This document shows positions 26,182 through 34,984 of a stretch of DNA of 64,000 nucleotides, piece after piece; the stretch's first letter is position 1, and each line of letters opens with the position of its first letter. The notes beneath the pieces were generated by a model. That model did not search any database. It saw only the letters and a program-made list of their open reading frames with translations, and had not been told where the DNA came from. A program made the position numbers and the translations under genes. Source of the stretch: Helicobacter_J cappadocius. GTDB taxonomy: Bacteria > Campylobacterota > Campylobacteria > Campylobacterales > Helicobacteraceae. The stretch covers positions 1 to 64,000 of the forward strand of contig NZ_JAUPEV010000001.1 of NCBI RefSeq assembly GCF_030686155.1, written 5' to 3'.

Positions 26182-27084
26182 TTATTTTTGTGTAAGTTTT
26201 ATGCTTATCCAACCATCTTTCTCAAAAATATCTAATAATCTAAATTCAACAAATTTATTCAATATTTTTTGTTCATACTCTTTCAAGATTCCTGATAAAA
26301 TCAGAATAGACTGTGGTTTTAGAAACTTTATAAAATCTCCATGAAGAATCAAAATCACATCAGCAATGATATTAGCAACAATCACATCATAATTTTTTTT
26401 TGCCTTTTCTATAGAACCTTGCCAAATATCATCGGGAACTAAATGATTAAGACGAAAATTTTTCTCACTTTCAAGCACAGCTAACTCATCAGTATCACAC
26501 AAATCAACTCTTGCTCCAAGTTTTTTTGCAGCTATGGACAAAATGCCACTCCCGCATCCCACATCAAGAAGCTCTTTGTCATCTAATGGTATTGTCGAAA
26601 GCATATCAAGACACATAGAAGTACTGCAATGATGTCCTGAACCAAACGCTAAGGCCGGATCAATGAGAATATCAATTGTATTTTCAATGCTCTGATGCCA
26701 ACTAGGTCTAATGTAAAATTTCCCATTTCTTATGGGAGTGATACTTTTCTTGTACTCTTCAATCCAATCCTGATTCTTGCAAAGCTTGACTTTATAGGCG
26801 AACCCAACATTTTTCTCTAAATTTGCACTCAATTTCAAAGAAAAATCACTCAAGGACGAAATTAATTCCATTTTTGGATCCCATAGAGAATAAACCACAA
26901 AAGCCTTTTGTGGTTTATTCAAACTTTGTATGTTGGAATATATAAGATCATCAATCTCATCAAAAATACTAGCTGAAATATCTCTTTCTTCAATTGCTTC
27001 TGCAGTAGTTTCAATGATAAAATCCGCAAAAAGCTCCTCACAATCACTAGGAACTATGATTGTCTCAAAATAATATTCCTGCAT
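26182..27084 (-). CDS. prmA: Ribosomal protein L11 methyltransferase
   Basis: This SAM-dependent methyltransferase trimethylates ribosomal protein L11. In 300 residues: an N-terminal substrate-recognition domain, then ALAFGSGHHCSTSMCL near residue 150, the SAM motif LDVGCGSGILSIAAKKLGA near 174 and VIVANIIADVI near 241 (post I/IV). The usual GTGTHPTT loop is changed to GSGHHCST, typical variation for Campylobacterota as far as I know. It follows cheY by nine bases. Confidence 0.9.
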   Translation of the reverse strand: MQEYYFETIIVPSDCEELFADFIIETTAEAIEERDISASIFDEIDDLIYSNIQSLNKPQKAFVVYSLWDPKMELISSLSDFSLKLSANLEKNVGFAYKVKLCKNQDWIEEYKKSITPIRNGKFYIRPSWHQSIENTIDILIDPALAFGSGHHCSTSMCLDMLSTIPLDDKELLDVGCGSGILSIAAKKLGARVDLCDTDELAVLESEKNFRLNHLVPDDIWQGSIEKAKKNYDVIVANIIADVILILHGDFIKFLKPQSILILSGILKEYEQKILNKFVEFRLLDIFEKDGWISIKLTQK

Positions 27085-27093
27085 TAATATCTT

Positions 27094-27468
27094 TTATTCA
27101 TTCACGCCCAAAACGACTTCTAGCTTTTCTTTCAATACTTGTGGGGTAAATGGTTTTACTATATAGTTATTCACTCCTGCTTTAAGTGCTGTAATAACCT
27201 CAGCCTTTCCGCCTTCTGTAGTAACCATGATTATTGGTATTTCTCCATACCGAGCATCAGATCTAACTTTTTTGACAAGTTCAAGACCATTCATCTCTGG
27301 CATATTCCAATCGGTGATCAAAATCTTTATACCTTCTGTTGTATCTAGCAATTGCCATGCTTCCAAACCATTTTCGGCTTCTAAAATATCTTCATAGCCC
27401 AATCGCTGAAGAGTGTTTTTTATAATTCTTCTCATTGTGGAACTATCATCTACTACCAGCAACTTCAA
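27094..27468 (-). CDS. cheY: Chemotaxis response regulator CheY
   Basis: This 124-residue single receiver domain has the full active site: Asp7/Asp8, phosphorylated Asp53 (ITDWNMPEMNG), Thr83/Thr84, Tyr102 and Lys105 (NYIVKPF). When phosphorylated by CheA it binds the flagellar switch. It heads a run with prmA and ftsH, as recalled for cheY1 in H. pylori. No output domain is attached. Confidence 0.95.
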   Translation of the reverse strand: MKLLVVDDSSTMRRIIKNTLQRLGYEDILEAENGLEAWQLLDTTEGIKILITDWNMPEMNGLELVKKVRSDARYGEIPIIMVTTEGGKAEVITALKAGVNNYIVKPFTPQVLKEKLEVVLGVNE

Positions 27469-27581
27469 TTTCTACTCCTTAAAAGTAAGTCCATAACCCT
27501 AAGAATATCCAAAATATGTTTAGCGAAATCTCATTTTTAGAATAATAACACATTTTAACATTAATAACCAAGAAAAAAATA

Positions 27582-28313
27582 TTAGATATTAGGCGTGAAT
27601 TTTTTGATTACCTTCTGTAAATCAATCCTACCCTCATAATATGCCTTACCTATGATGACGCCTCCCCTAATTGCATGTTCTTCAAATTTTTCATTCAGAT
27701 TGTATATGTCTTGCTCATTTTTAACCCCACCACTTGCTATGCAAAAACAATCACTAACTCTTGCTAACTCTAAAGTCAAATCAAGATTGATCCCCTCAAA
27801 TGTTCCATCTCTTTGAATATCAGTACAAATAAGAGCTTGGATATCTGATCCTTTAAACTCTTTTGCCAAATCCAACGCATCTATCTCTGCACTTTTTACC
27901 CATCCTTCAAGCGCCACCTTACCATCTTTTGAATCAATCCCAACAGCAATCTTATATTTCCTAGCCATCTCTTTAGCAAAAACTGGATCCTTAAGTGCTG
28001 CAGACCCCAATATCAATCTATCAATCCCCATATCTGAATATCGCCTTATGGTCTGCTCATCTCGTATTCCCCCACCAATTTGAATTTTCACACTAGAGTT
28101 TTTGCGAATCTTCTCTATAACCTCAAGGTTTTTTGGTTCTCCACCCAAAGCCCCATCAAGATCAACTATGTGAATCCATTTCGATCCTAAATCTTGAAAT
28201 TTTTTTGCAAATTCAAACGCCTCCCCATATATCTTTGCACTTGCCATCTCCCCTTTATACAGCCGAACTGCTTTGCCTTCTTTTAAATCGATTGCGGGAA
28301 ATATCTCTATCAT
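27582..28313 (-). CDS. hisA: HisA phosphoribosylformimino-AICAR-phosphate isomerase
   Basis: Fourth step of histidine synthesis, an Amadori isomerisation in a TIM barrel. The catalytic Asp pair is visible: AIDLKEGKAVRL near residue 7 and VGIDSKDGK near 125; phosphate-binding GGI and GSAAL loops are present. It has 243 residues from the ATG, placed seven bases after AAGGG; the GTG two codons earlier overlaps the site. It is alone, with no other his gene in the window. An intrinsic-type hairpin lies just upstream on the same strand. Confidence 0.94.
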   Translation of the reverse strand: MIEIFPAIDLKEGKAVRLYKGEMASAKIYGEAFEFAKKFQDLGSKWIHIVDLDGALGGEPKNLEVIEKIRKNSSVKIQIGGGIRDEQTIRRYSDMGIDRLILGSAALKDPVFAKEMARKYKIAVGIDSKDGKVALEGWVKSAEIDALDLAKEFKGSDIQALICTDIQRDGTFEGINLDLTLELARVSDCFCIASGGVKNEQDIYNLNEKFEEHAIRGGVIIGKAYYEGRIDLQKVIKKFTPNI

Positions 28314-28352
28314 CGGCACACCCTTAATTTTTGGCGATATTTTATCACAACT

Positions 28353-28376
28353 AAAAAAAGACTTAATTTAAGTCTT
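28353..28376 (-). terminator. Intrinsic-terminator-like hairpin upstream of hisA
   Basis: AAGACTTAA and TTAAGTCTT form a 9-bp inverted repeat around one base, followed on the minus strand by five T. It lies 40 bases before the hisA ATG, where no minus-strand gene ends. It could block antisense transcription out of the divergent gene or act as an attenuator if hisA transcription starts further upstream. Confidence 0.5.
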
Positions 28377-28467
28377 AGCGGATTAAAAACGATTTTATTC
28401 CGATCAATTTATGTGTCTGCATTTTATGGTAGAATTACCCGAAGAAACTTTTTGGAATTGGAAGTTA

Positions 28468-30150
28468 ATGAAGAAATTAGTAGATTTTTTTGAATATCTC
28501 AAACGCTATCACATCGATGTTCTTGATACTATAAGCATTATGCTAGAACTTTTTATCCTTAAAATCCAAAACCCAAGAGCAATTCAATCCCTCATTTCAA
28601 AAGAAACCAAGAAGGAAGATATCTATCAGGAATTTTGTAATCTTATCCAAACTTTTATCAAACCTTCTTTTTATGTAAAAATTAACCCCAATACAAACAT
28701 CTTAAAAATACTCAAAACAATCCATCAAATACCTCTTAATAACGAAATTATCGAACAATTCTTACACACCATCACACAAAAAAAAACTTCTAATAAACTT
28801 TACTACTACTCCACTCCTTTAGAGGTCAATCAACTACTTATATCATTGCTTGAAATAAAACCCGGTGATGAAATATATAATCCTTGTTATGGGATTGGAA
28901 GTGTATTTTTAAGTCTTGCTAATAGCACTAGCGATGTAAAACTTTACGGTGAGGAACTTGATGAAAGGCTATCAAATATTGCTCATCTAGTCGCTCAAGT
29001 CGCAAAAATAAAAAATATTAAGCTTTGTGTAAATGACATACTCAAACAACCTATTTTTAAGACAAAAGATGGATTTGAACATTTTGACAAAGTTCTCTGT
29101 AATCCTCCATTGTACGCACATATGGGAATAGAATATCTCAAAGAAGATGAACGTTTTGGAAAAATGGGGATCTTGGTTAAAAATTATCCTGAACTCGTAT
29201 TTCTAACTCACGCACTCTCTCATCTAAAAAAACGTGGGGTTTTTATTGTCCGCAATCAAACCTTGCAAAAATCTTCTCTTGAAGAAAAGCTTCGAGAGCG
29301 CCTTTGCAAAGAAAAAATGATAGAAGCTATCATTGAATTGCCAAAAAACATCTTTCCTCACCAAAGTCATGAATTTTCTATTTTGGTAATTTCCCCAGAA
29401 AACGAAAATATACTACACATCAATGCGAATAATGAGTATTTTTATCAAAAAGATGGGAAATATAATAGATTGATTCATATTGATGAAATCTCAAATATTT
29501 TCTGCAAAAAACTCTGTACCCCATATTCTACACTCACGCCTCTCAATGAAATCCAAATTCACGATTTAAGAGCACAAACTTATTTGAATAAAAACAATGC
29601 AAATATCAATATCCACACGCTTAAGTCTCTAGGTATAGAAATTTTTAGAGGTCAGAGGGTATATGGTAGCACAAAGGATAAACCTATCACATACTATGAT
29701 GTAGGAATCGCTGATTTCAAACCCTATGGATTCACACAAGATTTTGAAAACAAAAAAGAGTATGGAGATGCTATAAAAATACAAAGATATGCACTCAAAA
29801 GCTATGATATTTTGCTCTCTCTAAGGGGAATTTCTCCTAAAATAACTATTTTAGGAGAAATCAATTCTCTTTGTGTTGCAAATGCAGGAATTATTACTTT
29901 AAGAGCAAAAAACAAAAAAATAGCCATAGGGCTTTATTGTTATTTTTTCTCATCAAAAGGTGAAAAATCCCTAAAAAAAATCTACGAGCAAAGCGGTGAA
30001 AATACAGTGAATATAGAGAATTTATACAATCTAAACATACCCAAAAACTATGATAAAAACCACAAAGATATTTTTACCAAAATACAAGAGTTAAGCAAAG
30101 ATTTAGAAGCTATTGATAAAAAAATACAACAACTCAAAGAAACTGAATGA
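28468..30150 (+). CDS. HsdM-like N6-adenine methylase fused to HsdS-like domain, divergent motifs
   Basis: The 560-residue protein has an HsdM-like helical N-terminus, then YSTPLEVNQLLISLLEIKPG leading to motif I. Motif I reads YNPCYGIGS where the family has DPACGSGG, and motif IV reads CNPPL where an aromatic residue normally follows NPP, so activity is doubtful. The last 180 residues (from about LKSLGIEIFRGQ) look like one HsdS target-recognition half with a coiled coil at the end. No hsdR is nearby. The next two genes are sugar enzymes and overlap it by four bases. Start choice is uncertain: ATGs at 28411 and 28426 would lengthen it; GGAAG just before 28468 favours the one given. Confidence 0.6.
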   Translation: MKKLVDFFEYLKRYHIDVLDTISIMLELFILKIQNPRAIQSLISKETKKEDIYQEFCNLIQTFIKPSFYVKINPNTNILKILKTIHQIPLNNEIIEQFLHTITQKKTSNKLYYYSTPLEVNQLLISLLEIKPGDEIYNPCYGIGSVFLSLANSTSDVKLYGEELDERLSNIAHLVAQVAKIKNIKLCVNDILKQPIFKTKDGFEHFDKVLCNPPLYAHMGIEYLKEDERFGKMGILVKNYPELVFLTHALSHLKKRGVFIVRNQTLQKSSLEEKLRERLCKEKMIEAIIELPKNIFPHQSHEFSILVISPENENILHINANNEYFYQKDGKYNRLIHIDEISNIFCKKLCTPYSTLTPLNEIQIHDLRAQTYLNKNNANINIHTLKSLGIEIFRGQRVYGSTKDKPITYYDVGIADFKPYGFTQDFENKKEYGDAIKIQRYALKSYDILLSLRGISPKITILGEINSLCVANAGIITLRAKNKKIAIGLYCYFFSSKGEKSLKKIYEQSGENTVNIENLYNLNIPKNYDKNHKDIFTKIQELSKDLEAIDKKIQQLKETE

Positions 30151-30620
30151 AAAAAATAAATGTCATAGAAAATAAGATTATTGATGTTGATTACGGAAAA
30201 AATGTCTGCGTAATGACCCCCTGTAATCTATATGGGTGCAAACTTGGCAACAATGTGTTTGTAGGTCCTTTTGTAGAGATTCAAAAAGATGTAGCCATTG
30301 GAGATAATACAAGGATTCAAAGCCATAGCTTTATTTGTTCTCTAGTAAAAATCGGTTCAGATTGTTTTATTGCACACGGAGTAATGTTCATCAATGATCT
30401 GTTTGAAAATGGTCATCCTGCCTCAAATCCTTCTGACTGGAAAAATACAAATATTGGGAATAATGTATCCATTGGATCAAATTCCACCATCTTGCCTGTA
30501 AGTATCTGTGATAATGTCGTTATTGGGGCTGGAAGTGTGGTCACCAAAGACATTGTGCAATCAGGTATTTATGCTGGAAACCCTGCAAAAAAACTACGTG
30601 GCATAAATAAAATCCTATGA
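30147..30620 (+). CDS. Left-handed beta-helix sugar N-acetyltransferase (WbpD-like)
   Basis: This 157-residue hexapeptide-repeat transferase is built of repeats such as IGDNTRIQSHSF, IGNNVSIGSNSTIL and VVIGAGSVVTKDI, ending YAGNPAKKLRGI, the classical end of the WbpD/WlbB group. That group acetylates an amino group of a UDP-amino sugar (3-amino uronate) using acetyl-CoA. The gene overlaps both neighbours by four bases. The next gene is a WbpB-like dehydrogenase, so both likely make a surface-glycan sugar; the aminotransferase of that route is not here. Confidence 0.8.
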   Translation: MKKINVIENKIIDVDYGKNVCVMTPCNLYGCKLGNNVFVGPFVEIQKDVAIGDNTRIQSHSFICSLVKIGSDCFIAHGVMFINDLFENGHPASNPSDWKNTNIGNNVSIGSNSTILPVSICDNVVIGAGSVVTKDIVQSGIYAGNPAKKLRGINKIL

Positions 30621-31585
30621 AAGTAGCGATTATTGGATATGGATATTGGGGTGTCAATATAGCCAAATGTATTTTTAAAAATCCAAATTTTGAGTTAAAG
30701 ACTATCTATGATGAAGATAAATCACGAATCCAAGAAGCAAAAAAAATCTATGATTTCGCTCCTTATGAAAACTACGAATCTATTTTAAAAGACGACGATA
30801 TACAAGCAATATTCATTATCACTCCACCTCATAGTCATTATTCATTAGGAAAGGCTGCTTTAAAAGCAAAAAAACACGCTTTTATAGAAAAGCCATTAAC
30901 AACAAATATTCAAGAAGCCTATGAACTTTATGAAATTGCACAGAAAAATAATTGTATCTTGCACTGTGATCATACCTTTTTATACTCTCCTGCAGTAAAA
31001 TGGCTAAAAGAAAATATTCAAACATTTGGCGAGATTGTCTATATTAATTCTAGGAGAATTAACTTAGGATTATTTCAAAGTAGTTTGGATGTTATTTGGG
31101 ATCTAGCAATCCATGATCTATCCATTATTGATACTCTAGTAGGGCTAAAAATAAAAAAATCAAAAACATTTACTAAGAAATATCAAAACTATCCTTATGA
31201 TGCGATCGCAAATATCAATTTAGAGTTACAAAGCGGTCCCATAGTCACCATCAATGTTTCTTGGCTATCTCCTGTTAAGGTCAGAGAAATGATCATTGGC
31301 GGTGATAAAAAAACAGCAATTTATGATGATACTAAAAGGGATAAAATCACTGTTTTTGATACTGGAGTGATTATTAAAGATGAATTTGATAAAAATAGTC
31401 TTTATCAAAAGATGATTGAATACAAACTCGGTAAAGAAGAAATACCCGTATTGGAAAATTTTATGGCACTTGACAATTCCATAGAGTCATTTTTTTCTTC
31501 TATTTCTGAGAATTCTCACACTCAAGATCAAAAAGAGCATATTTTAAGAGTTATTCAAGCCTTAGAAATTATCTCAAAGTCATAG
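30617..31585 (+). CDS. Gfo/Idh/MocA-family sugar oxidoreductase (WbpB-like)
   Basis: This NAD(P)-dependent dehydrogenase of 322 residues has a Rossmann start VAIIGYGYWGVNIAKC, the family EKP motif (HAFIEKPL near residue 95) and the IWDLAIHDLSIIDTL segment that carries the conserved D and H near residue 163. It is the type that oxidises C3 of UDP-GlcNAcA-like sugars (WbpB/WlbA) and is paired with the WbpD-like acetyltransferase. Exact substrate is not provable. Last gene of a three-gene operon. Confidence 0.8.
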   Translation: MKVAIIGYGYWGVNIAKCIFKNPNFELKTIYDEDKSRIQEAKKIYDFAPYENYESILKDDDIQAIFIITPPHSHYSLGKAALKAKKHAFIEKPLTTNIQEAYELYEIAQKNNCILHCDHTFLYSPAVKWLKENIQTFGEIVYINSRRINLGLFQSSLDVIWDLAIHDLSIIDTLVGLKIKKSKTFTKKYQNYPYDAIANINLELQSGPIVTINVSWLSPVKVREMIIGGDKKTAIYDDTKRDKITVFDTGVIIKDEFDKNSLYQKMIEYKLGKEEIPVLENFMALDNSIESFFSSISENSHTQDQKEHILRVIQALEIISKS

Positions 31586-31588
31586 TAG

Positions 31589-32533
31589 CTACTTAATTAA
31601 GCTTAAAAGATTTATTTCTTCTGTTGTGTTAGAATCAATTTTATTTTTAATTAATTTAATTCTAATTTTATCAATATCCCTAATATTATTTGGAATTGAA
31701 AAATATTCCTTCAGATAATCCCAATCGCATTGCCTCAAAGTTACTATTTCTCCGAGATAAAAGCTCACCCACCAATTACCAAGTTTGGATAAAAAGAGCT
31801 CAGATTCTATTTTTTTTTGTGCAATTTCGGAATATTGAATATCCTTTTCAAATCCCAAAAATCTTCTACCTAACCTTTTTGCAGCAACTGCAGTTGTTCC
31901 TGTACCCATAAACGGATCCAAAATCAAATCTCCTTCTTCTGTACTCATTAAAATAATTCTCTCTAACAAGTGAATCGGTAATTGACACGGATGTTCATCT
32001 CTATACTTTATATGTCTTATCCTATGGATATCTGTCCAAACATCAGAACATAATGGGCCAAAAGGATGCAAAATTGACTTTTTACCTCCATAGTCCTTGA
32101 TCAAAACACCCTTTCTATCTCTTTTATGTGGCGAACGCAATTCTCTGAATTTGCTCCTATCATTTGTTTTTGAATAAAATAAAATTCCATAATGTGCGGG
32201 TTGTAAAGTTTTTCCCATTGGAGCAGTCATTGCTTCCCAACTAATCCAATGTCTAAAAATAGCTATTTCATTCAAAAAACTTGCATAATAAATAAGCCAT
32301 TTAGGAATATTATGTAAAAAAATAAAACCATCATCTTTAAGAACTCTTACACATTGATAAATCCATTCCTTGCACCAATCAAGATATTCAGACTCTTCAA
32401 GCTTATCTTTATGCGAATTGTATTTTTTCTTTAAATTAAAAGGCGGATCTGCAAAGACACAATCAACTGTATTATCAGGAATCTTTTCAAATAACTCAAT
32501 GCAATCACCCTGCAGAATCTTATTTTCAAACAT
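31589..32533 (-). CDS. Type II DNA methyltransferase, beta class (N4-cytosine or N6-adenine)
   Basis: 314 residues. Motif IV FADPPFNLKKKY lies near residue 27 and motif I DLILDPFMGTGTTAVAAKR near residue 202, the beta-class order; the target-recognition region lies between them. DPPF rather than SPPY suggests adenine as target. The ATG overlaps the end of the endonuclease gene (AATGTTTGA), so the two are made together; a TTG two codons earlier is less likely. With the upstream gene it forms a complete restriction-modification pair of unknown recognition sequence. Confidence 0.85.
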   Translation of the reverse strand: MFENKILQGDCIELFEKIPDNTVDCVFADPPFNLKKKYNSHKDKLEESEYLDWCKEWIYQCVRVLKDDGFIFLHNIPKWLIYYASFLNEIAIFRHWISWEAMTAPMGKTLQPAHYGILFYSKTNDRSKFRELRSPHKRDRKGVLIKDYGGKKSILHPFGPLCSDVWTDIHRIRHIKYRDEHPCQLPIHLLERIILMSTEEGDLILDPFMGTGTTAVAAKRLGRRFLGFEKDIQYSEIAQKKIESELFLSKLGNWWVSFYLGEIVTLRQCDWDYLKEYFSIPNNIRDIDKIRIKLIKNKIDSNTTEEINLLSLIK

Positions 32534-33485
32534 TTTCAAGGACTTTTTTAAAACGCTCTAATTCATCTAAATGAAAAGTAAAAACATCGTCATAAGCCTC
32601 TACCATCCGCTTTAAATCCTGTTTTCTCACATACCAACCAATACCATCAACAAAACCAACAAATCTGGCTTTGGGATAATGTTTTTTAATCAACTCTGCA
32701 ATCGATAATTCTGTTTTTGCCTTATCTCCCTGACCTGAACTTGTAGTGCTCAAAAATGAGCTTTCAATTATTATCTTCGGGCTTTTCTTATCCGGAATAA
32801 TAAAATCCATAGTTCTTTTATTTAGCTTCTCGTTTTTGAATAATTCTGGCAAATCACCTTTTTCAAAATTTATTTTTAAGTCATTTAAAATAGTTTCTAT
32901 AATAGTTTCTGGATTATTCCCCATGCAACCAGAATAACTACCTTTTTGGCGATAACGAATTAAAGTATCAACCATTACATCAGAATCAAAGTTTATTTTC
33001 TGTAGTTCTAATTTTTTAAGCTCAAATAATGGAAGAGTTTTAGCTAAAAAAGAATTGGTAGAGCCTCTAAAAAATAAATCAATTAGACCTGTAGCAAAAT
33101 CTCTATCTTCTTTAATAAGATTTTTTATTTTTTTATCACTCCATTCCTTTACATCATTATAAATGCGTCCCTTATCCCAATCTTGAACCCTTAAGAGATT
33201 ACATAACTCTTTATCTTGGACTATTCTCGCTATAGTTATAATTCTCTTTAAATTTTCATTTGCCAAACCATTTAAAACCAATAAACATTCTAAACCAAAT
33301 TCATTTTTCTGAATAAAATCAATAAATATTTCTTGCTTACAACCTCTATTGGCAATATCATTTTTAAGATTAAGTAGTAGTATTTTCAAAAGATTTATTG
33401 TGTTTGCCTCATAATTTTCCTCAAACTCCCAGTTAGAAAAATAAAAAGTATTTTTATTGATTACTGTCTCATATTTTTTATTCAT
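32526..33485 (-). CDS. Type II restriction endonuclease of the pair
   Basis: This 319-residue protein is identified by its overlap with the methyltransferase gene and by a C-terminal core: KRTMDFIIPDKKSPKIIIE then SSFLSTTSSGQGDKAKTE (from about residue 225). This looks like a PD-(D/E)XK arrangement with the Asp of MDF and the Glu of IIIES, the Lys possibly displaced. The ATG has GGGA eight bases upstream; a TTG eleven codons earlier would lack a good site. Low-GC sequence is similar to the rest. Specificity cannot be predicted. Confidence 0.75.
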   Translation of the reverse strand: MNKKYETVINKNTFYFSNWEFEENYEANTINLLKILLLNLKNDIANRGCKQEIFIDFIQKNEFGLECLLVLNGLANENLKRIITIARIVQDKELCNLLRVQDWDKGRIYNDVKEWSDKKIKNLIKEDRDFATGLIDLFFRGSTNSFLAKTLPLFELKKLELQKINFDSDVMVDTLIRYRQKGSYSGCMGNNPETIIETILNDLKINFEKGDLPELFKNEKLNKRTMDFIIPDKKSPKIIIESSFLSTTSSGQGDKAKTELSIAELIKKHYPKARFVGFVDGIGWYVRKQDLKRMVEAYDDVFTFHLDELERFKKVLENV

Positions 33486-33535
33486 TATTATCCCGTACTC
33501 TAAATGTAAGTTTTCCAATAAGGGGTATAATAATA

Positions 33536-33541
33536 ACAGAT
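33536..33541 (+). promoter_or_regulatory. Probable ung promoter (-10 box)
   Basis: TATAAT after GGGG, 55 bases upstream of the ung ATG, in the short region between the divergent restriction gene and ung. Confidence 0.5.
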
Positions 33542-33595
33542 AAAAACTTTAACAGCATTAATTTTAAAAATACTTTTTTAATTTTTGGAGATTTT

Positions 33596-34300
33596 ATGGA
33601 TACTGACTCAATCAAAATAATACCAGAATGGAAAGAGCTACTCAAAGATGAATTTCAAAAACCTTACTTTCAGCAAATAAAAAATCATTACTTACAGGCA
33701 AAAAACAAAGGGGAGATTATCTATCCACCTCCAAAGCTTACCTTTAATGCTCTCAATCTCACGCCACCTGAAAAAGTAAAAATCGTTATTTTAGGTCAAG
33801 ATCCTTACCACGGAAGTTTCATGCACAATGGAATAGAAATCCCCCAAGCAATGGGACTAAGCTTTTCTGTGCCTAAACCTGTGCCTATTCCGCCGAGTCT
33901 TAAAAACATCTACAAAGAACTCAATCTCTCACTTGGCGTCCCCATACCTTCACATGGGGATTTAACACAATGGTGTGAAAGAGGAGTGCTACTTTTAAAC
34001 ACCATATTTAGTGTCAAAAAGGGGAATGCAGGATCTCATGCATACTTTGGCTGGGAAAATTTTAGTGATAGTATCATAAAAGCAATATCAGATCATTGTG
34101 ACAAAATTATCTTTATGTTATGGGGAAATTATGCAAAAAAGAAAGCTTCTTTTATAGATACAAACAAACATATTATTATCACCGCACCCCATCCAAGCCC
34201 TTTGGCACAAGGGTTTGTTGGAAGTGGAGTATTTCTCAAAGCCCAAGAAGCACTAAAAAAATTTGGCAAAGAGCCAACTAATTGGGAATTAAAAGATTAA
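33596..34300 (+). CDS. ung: Family 1 uracil-DNA glycosylase
   Basis: Removes uracil from DNA to start base excision repair. In 234 residues the catalytic water-activating loop GQDPYHG lies at 67-73 with Asp69, and the leucine-loop motif HPSPLAQG lies near 201; the uracil-specificity Asn and the WGNYAKKK strand (near 177) are present. A GGAG site precedes the ATG. It stands divergent from the restriction-modification pair. Confidence 0.96.
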   Translation: MDTDSIKIIPEWKELLKDEFQKPYFQQIKNHYLQAKNKGEIIYPPPKLTFNALNLTPPEKVKIVILGQDPYHGSFMHNGIEIPQAMGLSFSVPKPVPIPPSLKNIYKELNLSLGVPIPSHGDLTQWCERGVLLLNTIFSVKKGNAGSHAYFGWENFSDSIIKAISDHCDKIIFMLWGNYAKKKASFIDTNKHIIITAPHPSPLAQGFVGSGVFLKAQEALKKFGKEPTNWELKD

Positions 34301-34346
34301 ATTAGATACATAGATATTGGTTAATACATAATTCACACTACAGCTC

Positions 34347-34352
34347 TATAAT
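34347..34352 (+). promoter_or_regulatory. Probable promoter of the DUF1104 gene (-10 box)
   Basis: TATAAT 35 bases upstream of the ATG, with AAGGA as ribosome site between them. Leader length of about 28 bases is usual for this genus. Confidence 0.6.
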
Positions 34353-34386
34353 CTCGTGTATTTCAATAAATTAAAAAGGAAGTAAA

Positions 34387-34845
34387 ATGAATAAGTTCAT
34401 TTCAATGATTTTGGCAGGAGCACTTTGTGCTTCATTGGCATTTGGAGCTGATTTTTCAAAAAAAAGCAATGATGATTTGATAAAGGTAGCAGGAACAGTT
34501 GCACCAAAAGATGTACCTGACTATAGAATGGAGCTTCACAAAAGAATAAAAGCAATGAAAAAACCTGAGGCAAAGGCTTTCCATGAAAAACTCGAAGCTT
34601 CTATGAAAAAGAACACTGAAAAAATGAGTATGAAAGACATGAGAGCTAGAAGAGAAGCTATAAAAAAAGCTATTGATGAAAAAACCAAAGGTATGACAAA
34701 AGAACAAATTAAAGAAAGTGGTCTTGATCACCATGGACATCATAAACACGGAAAAGATCACAAAAAAGATGAAGGAAGCAAAGCTAACAAACCAGTGAAA
34801 AAACCTGATCCAAAAGCTCCTGCACCAAAACCTGAAGCAAAATAA
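34387..34845 (+). CDS. Periplasmic DUF1104 protein with His-rich tail
   Basis: This 152-residue exported protein has signal peptide MNKFISMILAGALCASLAFG cleaved before ADFSKKSNDDL. The middle is helical and highly charged, matching the DUF1104 family found in Helicobacter and Campylobacter. After residue 117 comes a HHGHHKHGKDHKK segment and then a Lys/Pro-rich tail, both of which suggest metal binding or surface association. It has its own promoter and a hairpin after the stop, so it is a single-gene unit. The function of the family is unknown; periplasmic chaperone or metal buffering are guesses. Confidence 0.8.
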   Translation: MNKFISMILAGALCASLAFGADFSKKSNDDLIKVAGTVAPKDVPDYRMELHKRIKAMKKPEAKAFHEKLEASMKKNTEKMSMKDMRARREAIKKAIDEKTKGMTKEQIKESGLDHHGHHKHGKDHKKDEGSKANKPVKKPDPKAPAPKPEAK

Positions 34846-34852
34846 TATGTTT

Positions 34853-34873
34853 TCTAGGCATTTCATGCCTAGA
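34853..34873 (+). terminator. Hairpin after the DUF1104 gene
   Basis: A perfect 9-bp stem, TCTAGGCAT with ATGCCTAGA, and a 3-base loop lie eight bases after the stop codon. A T-rich but interrupted tail follows. Likely intrinsic terminator. Confidence 0.7.
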
Positions 34874-34945
34874 TTCAAATCATATTCTTTATTCTATATT
34901 TTTCACTTAATTTTTGCATAATTTCTTATTTTAACAAAAGCACAC

Positions 34946-34951
34946 TATAAT
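34946..34951 (+). promoter_or_regulatory. -10 box in front of the dam remnant
   Basis: TATAAT 34 bases before the ATG of the broken methylase gene. The promoter seems intact although the gene is not. Confidence 0.4.
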
Positions 34952-34984
34952 TTAGAAATCAAAAATAACCTAGCAGGGGACAGA

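Noticed and set aside
34456..34878. Antisense open frame of 140 codons over the DUF1104 gene
   Set aside because: Phe- and Ser-rich mirror of a Lys-rich gene; the plus-strand gene has promoter, ribosome site and signal peptide.
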